Of a DNA stretch of 64,000 bases, positions 60,327 through 64,000 are shown in pieces. Each line of letters opens with the position of its first letter. Position 1 is the stretch's first letter. The notes below the pieces were generated by a model. That model was given only the letters and a program-made list of their open reading frames with translations. It ran no database searches and had not been told where the DNA came from. The DNA comes from Neodiprion pinetum. Taxonomy: Eukaryota; Arthropoda; Insecta; Hymenoptera; Diprionidae. The position numbers and the translations under genes are program-made. The DNA is taken from the NCBI RefSeq assembly GCF_021155775.2, contig NC_060235.2, positions 42,752,701 through 42,816,700 of the forward strand, given 5' to 3'.

Positions 60327-60619
60327 GTCGTTAATTTTTCGAATTTACCAGTAGTTCAAAAATTATATACGTTTCACAAAATGAAAATTACCTCGTGATT
60401 AATATTAATGTTGATGATGCATATCCGCATTTCAATATTAGACGGTCATTGACCGTCTTACGAGCTTCGCACCAAGAAGCGTAAGATACCAAAATGTAAA
60501 CACTTACAGACATTCTTACAAATGTGCTCGAAGAGGAAGAACACTTTCTATATTCACATATACTATCACAGCACAAGAAAACAAATTTGAACTTACTGGT
60601 AATGAGAGGAATTAACGAC

Positions 60620-60702
60620 ATCAGAGTCAGGGCGGCTAGGTGGTCTAGTGGAGTAAGGCTCCGGTAAAGCATCGCTAGATACCAGGTTCGATTCCTGGCT
60701 CC
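60620..60702 (+). ncRNA. tRNA-like Pol III module, copy 4 (reference)
   Basis: Box A TGGTCTAGTGG (60641-60651) and a perfect box B GGTTCGATTCC (60685-60695) are at normal spacing. A T5 terminator follows at 60711-60715. A D-arm (GTCT...AGGC) and a T-arm (CCAGG-TTCGATT-CCTGG) form. The expected 5' acceptor strand (GGCTAGG) does not pair with the 3' strand (CTCCGTC), and no proper anticodon stem exists. It is therefore a tRNA-derived module of the kind that heads SINEs, not a working tRNA. Arms 60589-60619 and 60703-60733 flank it as imperfect inverted repeats. Confidence 0.7.
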
Positions 60703-60995
60703 GTCGTTAATTTTTCGAATTTACCAGTAGTTCAAAAATTATATACGTTTCACAAAATGAAAATTACCTCGTGATTAATATTAATGTTGATGATGCATAT
60801 CCGCATTTCAATATTAGACGGTCATTGACCGTCTTACGAGCTTCGCACCAAGAAGCGTAAGATACCAAAATGTAAACACTTACAGACATTCTTACAAATG
60901 TGCTCGAAGAGGAAGAACACTTTCTATATTCACATATACTATCACAGCACAAGAAAACAAATTTGAACTTACTGGTAATGAGAGGAATTAACGAC

Positions 60996-61078
60996 ATCAG
61001 AGTCAGGGCGGCTAGGTGGTCTAGTGGAGTAAGGCTCCGGTAAAGCATCGCTAGATACCAGGTTCGATTCCTGGCTCC
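60996..61078 (+). ncRNA. tRNA-like Pol III module, copy 5
   Basis: Exact 376-bp repeat of the module at 60620-60702, with the same boxes, arms and T-run. The final partial unit (61124-61311) ends before reaching another module. Confidence 0.6.
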
Positions 61079-61340
61079 GTCGTTAATTTTTCGAATTTAC
61101 CAGTAGTTCAAAAATTATATACGTTTCACAAAATGAAAATTACCTCGTGATTAATATTAATGTTGATGATGCATATCCGCATTTCAATATTAGACGGTCA
61201 TTGACCGTCTTACGAGCTTCGCACCAAGAAGCGTAAGATACCAAAATGTAAACACTTACAGACATTCTTACAAATGTGCTCGAAGAGGAAGAACACTTTC
61301 TATATTCACACGTACGAGTATAAAGCAAGAGTATGCGTTA

Positions 61341-61826
61341 GGGTGGTCCTTAAAAAGGTAATTTTTGAATTTCCCCCGACTCGCCCACCAAATCGGCTCC
61401 GCATAATTAAAAAATAATTCTCTAATATTTTGAGATTTTTATCTCAACTCTAACCCGTGTCCCAAAGAGGGTCGATTTTCCCATTCCCAATTTCGAGTTT
61501 AGTTTCGTAATCAGCGACCTCGAAAACCTCCGAGTAACGAGTTTTATCGAAATAAAATGACTTTTTGGATTTCGCTCTACCATATCAGATCCGTAATCAG
61601 CAACCTAAGACCCCCCCCATACCAGATTTCATCTGAACCCGTTCGGTAGGTTTGATGTGCCCGTGAAAGGGTTGAAAAGTGTTGAATGAAATCCGCCCTC
61701 CTTGGGGCACGGGTTAGAGTTGAGATAAAAATCTGAAAAAATTAGAGAATTAATTTTGAATTATCTGGAACCGATTCGGTGGGCGAGCTGGTCGAAATTC
61801 AAAAATGAATTTTTTAAGGACCACCC
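61341..61826. mobile_element. 486-bp fold-back MITE with ~140-bp arms
   Basis: It starts GGGTGGTCCTTAAAAA and ends TTTTTTAAGGACCACCC. The arms (about 61341-61478 and 61688-61826) pair along their length through blocks such as CTCGCCCACC, AATTCTCTAAT and TTTTTATCTCAACTCTAACC. The centre contains GTAATCAGC(G/A)ACCT words like those of the 121-bp-unit family. No clear target duplication. It lies only 17 bp from the tRNA-like array. Confidence 0.85.
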
Positions 61827-64000
61827 AAGTATGTTCAATCTCGAAAGCTGTTTGCTCCAACATCCAGGACCCTTACCCGTTTCATTTAAGGTGAATGACC
61901 ACTTTGAAATATGCTGTTTCCGGCAACGAAGGCACAGATAAAGTGCATCAGAGACGAAATCTTGCGTATTTACGTCGCCGGTTTGACCTCAAACATCCAT
62001 CGTGGTTATGGCGCACGAGATCATGGAGTTAGGGGGTCAACAGGTGTTGGCTGACCCTGGTTATTGGGAGTTAGTAACGCCGTGTGATTGCGGCTTTGTC
62101 CTTTCAACGTGGGACTCGGGTAGTTTGAGGACGAGTCGACATCCAAGCCCCATCAAGCTTGTGCGTTAATTATACCAACGCGTCTGTGTGATTTATAGTA
62201 TTTCGTTTCAATCCATCTCGTCCAACTCTTCAATGTTTGAGTTTCGAGATTCATGCTCTTCTTTGTCGAAGTCCATTTTCCATACGACGAGGAGGATTGG
62301 TCCGCATTGCTGCTGTAGCTACAGCCGCGTAGCTCACACCAGACGGTATTCGAAGATGTTGGTACGGCGTAATTTTCGATCTTATTGCTCTCCGTGTCTG
62401 GGATTCGGCTTGGTTATAATCTCCCGACGCGTTCCGTCCAATATCGAGTTCAAATATCGAAAGCGATTGAATTCGAGCGGGGTATAGGGCGGGGGTGAGT
62501 TTCACAGCGCCGTACATGCCTTGGATATTAAAAAGCTCATGACGTATCCAAGACGAGCTTTTGCCTCGTTCTTTACCCGCCTTTCATCATCAGTTTCAAA
62601 GTACAAGATCCGGATGCTGCAGTAGTTGGATTTCTATTCATTACCCAACATGTTCCAAGCACCATTACCGATTCACATAAGATCGTATGAACTTGACGGA
62701 AATACTTGGCAGGCTTGTACGGTAATATTCGACATTTGCGTATCCTTGCAGTATGAGGATTCGTGCAATTGGCTGTTACGCGTATGCAGTGTCATCGACC
62801 ACTTAGTCGTTTATCGAGTTAAATTACTCCATCCTCAAGGGAGGGATCAACTCTCGTCGCACGTCGCGTCTCTTTCGTGGCGAGGCCGCGTTGTCTCCTG
62901 TCTCTTTCTCTCTCTCTTCCAGGCAAAGATCCGATTATAATAGTCTCCATTGCACTAAACTGTTCACTACCCGTCACACCAGTTTTCCGCCTTGCAGGTC
63001 ATAGCATTGCAGAAGAGGCAAAGGCGAGAGCGTCTTGACGGCATGAAACCGCTGCTTATGCTCAATTGCAGTATAATACGGACAATCGCTGTACGAACAG
63101 TCGGAAGCTCTGACGATCTATTTTAAAGGGCTTTTCAAATATCGATTTTTCTTTATTTCAACTTTGTAATGTACGTATATTCGAATATATACGTAGAAAA
63201 TTTCATGTCAATCCGACAAATATTCTCTAAGTTACGCGCACATTTGCAAAGACGTCCCGGAGCGTTTGAAAGTGTTTTTGAAACTTTGAACGCGTTTTTC
63301 ACAAAACTATGTTTTCGTAGCCGGTGAGCAAGATTTCCCGGAATCGGCTTGTGAACCAATCGGTCTCAAATTTTTAACGTATCTTTATGAATACATTTTT
63401 CAGTTCTTGATCGAAGGTTTCGTCTCGTCGTTAAACATTTTCCATTTTATAAAGAAAGCAAGGAGAAAATTTTCATGTAAAATTAGAATTTTTTCTTTGA
63501 GAAGCCACCGTTTTATTAAAAATTAATAGTTTGCTTATTCCTATGATTAAAGACCAGATAATACCTTATATTAAATAAATCTTTTTTGTTTTTGCATTTT
63601 GGATCATCCAGTCCAGAGACATCTCGCTCACCGCAACACGCCTTTTCTTAGAGATTAGCTATATCGTCTTTCAATCATTATTTGTACGAATAAAAAGTAT
63701 CAGAATGAAGTTCAATGTCACCCCGATATGTATATCAATTTTTATATAAATAAATTGAAATGTCTCTCAATGAAAAATCCTTGAAAAATCGCTTTTTCCG
63801 GCCTCCCAACTACGTATAACCCTTTAAGCCCTGTTGCATCAATTCCAATAGGCCATGTTGTCCATTGCACCGCGTTAGCCCGACGTTTGGCTATTAGAAT
63901 GGAAACAATGTAGCGCTCTCTAATACCGCTGGGATAGGTGCTGTTGTAAAGTTCATGATAGGCGGAGGTGGAAACCGAGGCTGTTTCAATGAACCTTTTT
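61827..64000. other. Right-hand non-coding DNA
   Basis: No gene recognised. A frame at 62626-62940 follows an acceptor-like CTGCAG but reads into low-information sequence with no motif. The rest is AT-rich and ends inside unassigned sequence. Confidence 0.4.

Larger units (their letters stand above)
59591..61324. repeat. Head-to-tail and inverted array of 376-bp tRNA-like monomers, with 13-bp flanking duplication
   Basis: The period is exactly 376 bp. Minus-oriented units are 59604-59979 and 59980-60283 (partial). After a strand switch at 60283/60284 come plus-oriented pieces 60284-60371 (partial), 60372-60747, 60748-61123 and 61124-61311 (partial). The copies look near-identical at the nucleotide level. 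The direct repeat GTACGAGTATAAA stands at both outer edges (59591-59603 and 61312-61324), so the array behaves like one insertion. Each full monomer contains a tRNA-like module, ~31-bp inverted arms around it, and a 19-bp palindrome. The 94-codon frames found in each unit are just the same repeat read on one strand and run through the tRNA-like part, so I do not call them genes. Confidence 0.92.

Noticed and set aside
60620..60702. Functional tRNA gene
   Set aside because: The D- and T-arms form, but the acceptor strands do not pair and there is no anticodon stem, so it is a tRNA-derived module only.
60372..60747. Hammerhead ribozyme monomer (small retrozyme)
   Set aside because: The size and tandem layout fit. 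A TTGATGATGC...GCA stem was found, but the required GAAA after stem II is missing on both strands.
59679..61328. Repeated 94-codon reading frames starting MLYRSL in the array
   Set aside because: They are one strand of the repeated monomer and run through the tRNA-like module. No domain is visible and they occur in both orientations with the repeat.

Overview
This looks like a nuclear window from an insect, most likely a hymenopteran. CpG is not visibly depleted, long A/T homopolymers and small inverted-repeat transposons are everywhere, and coding exons are short and far apart. The only gene I can identify with confidence is an aquaporin whose pore residues fit the insect-specific entomoglyceroporin (Eglp) group. 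Order and species are inference. I see no bacterial operons, CRISPR arrays, rRNA or canonical tRNA genes.

Layout. At 530-1246 a GC-rich leader exon is followed by a 54-codon coding exon with a good GTGAGT donor. It is probably the N-terminus of the aquaporin, because its phase fits exactly with the first membrane exon at 31951. That implies a ~30.7-kb first intron. A second candidate first exon in the same phase lies at 29726-29897. Aquaporin body exons are 31951-32138, 33819-33962 and 34414-34875, with two possible C-termini and two poly(A) signals. About 2 kb downstream (37626-38678) is a tandem duplicate that has decayed into a pseudogene but keeps its middle exon intact. A GC-rich promoter with a non-coding first exon (41040-41576) starts another plus-strand gene whose coding part I cannot see.

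The remainder is intron or intergenic DNA filled with non-autonomous DNA elements. There are four TTAA-flanked elements, a ~636-bp GGGGCATTCC family, three copies of a GTTAGTAACGTT family, a hAT-like element, and several long fold-back elements able to form large hairpins. There is also a dispersed repeat built on a 121-bp unit.

The most unusual object is a 1.7-kb array at 59604-61311. It is built from 376-bp monomers, each with a tRNA-like module (box A, perfect box B, T5 terminator) enclosed by ~31-bp imperfect inverted repeats. The monomers run head-to-tail in one orientation, then switch strand and run head-to-tail the other way. The copies look near-identical, and the whole array is bracketed by a 13-bp direct repeat that looks like a target-site duplication. 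A separate 490-bp fold-back element lies 17 bp further on.

All calls come from reading the sequence by eye; no searches, alignments or folding programs were run.
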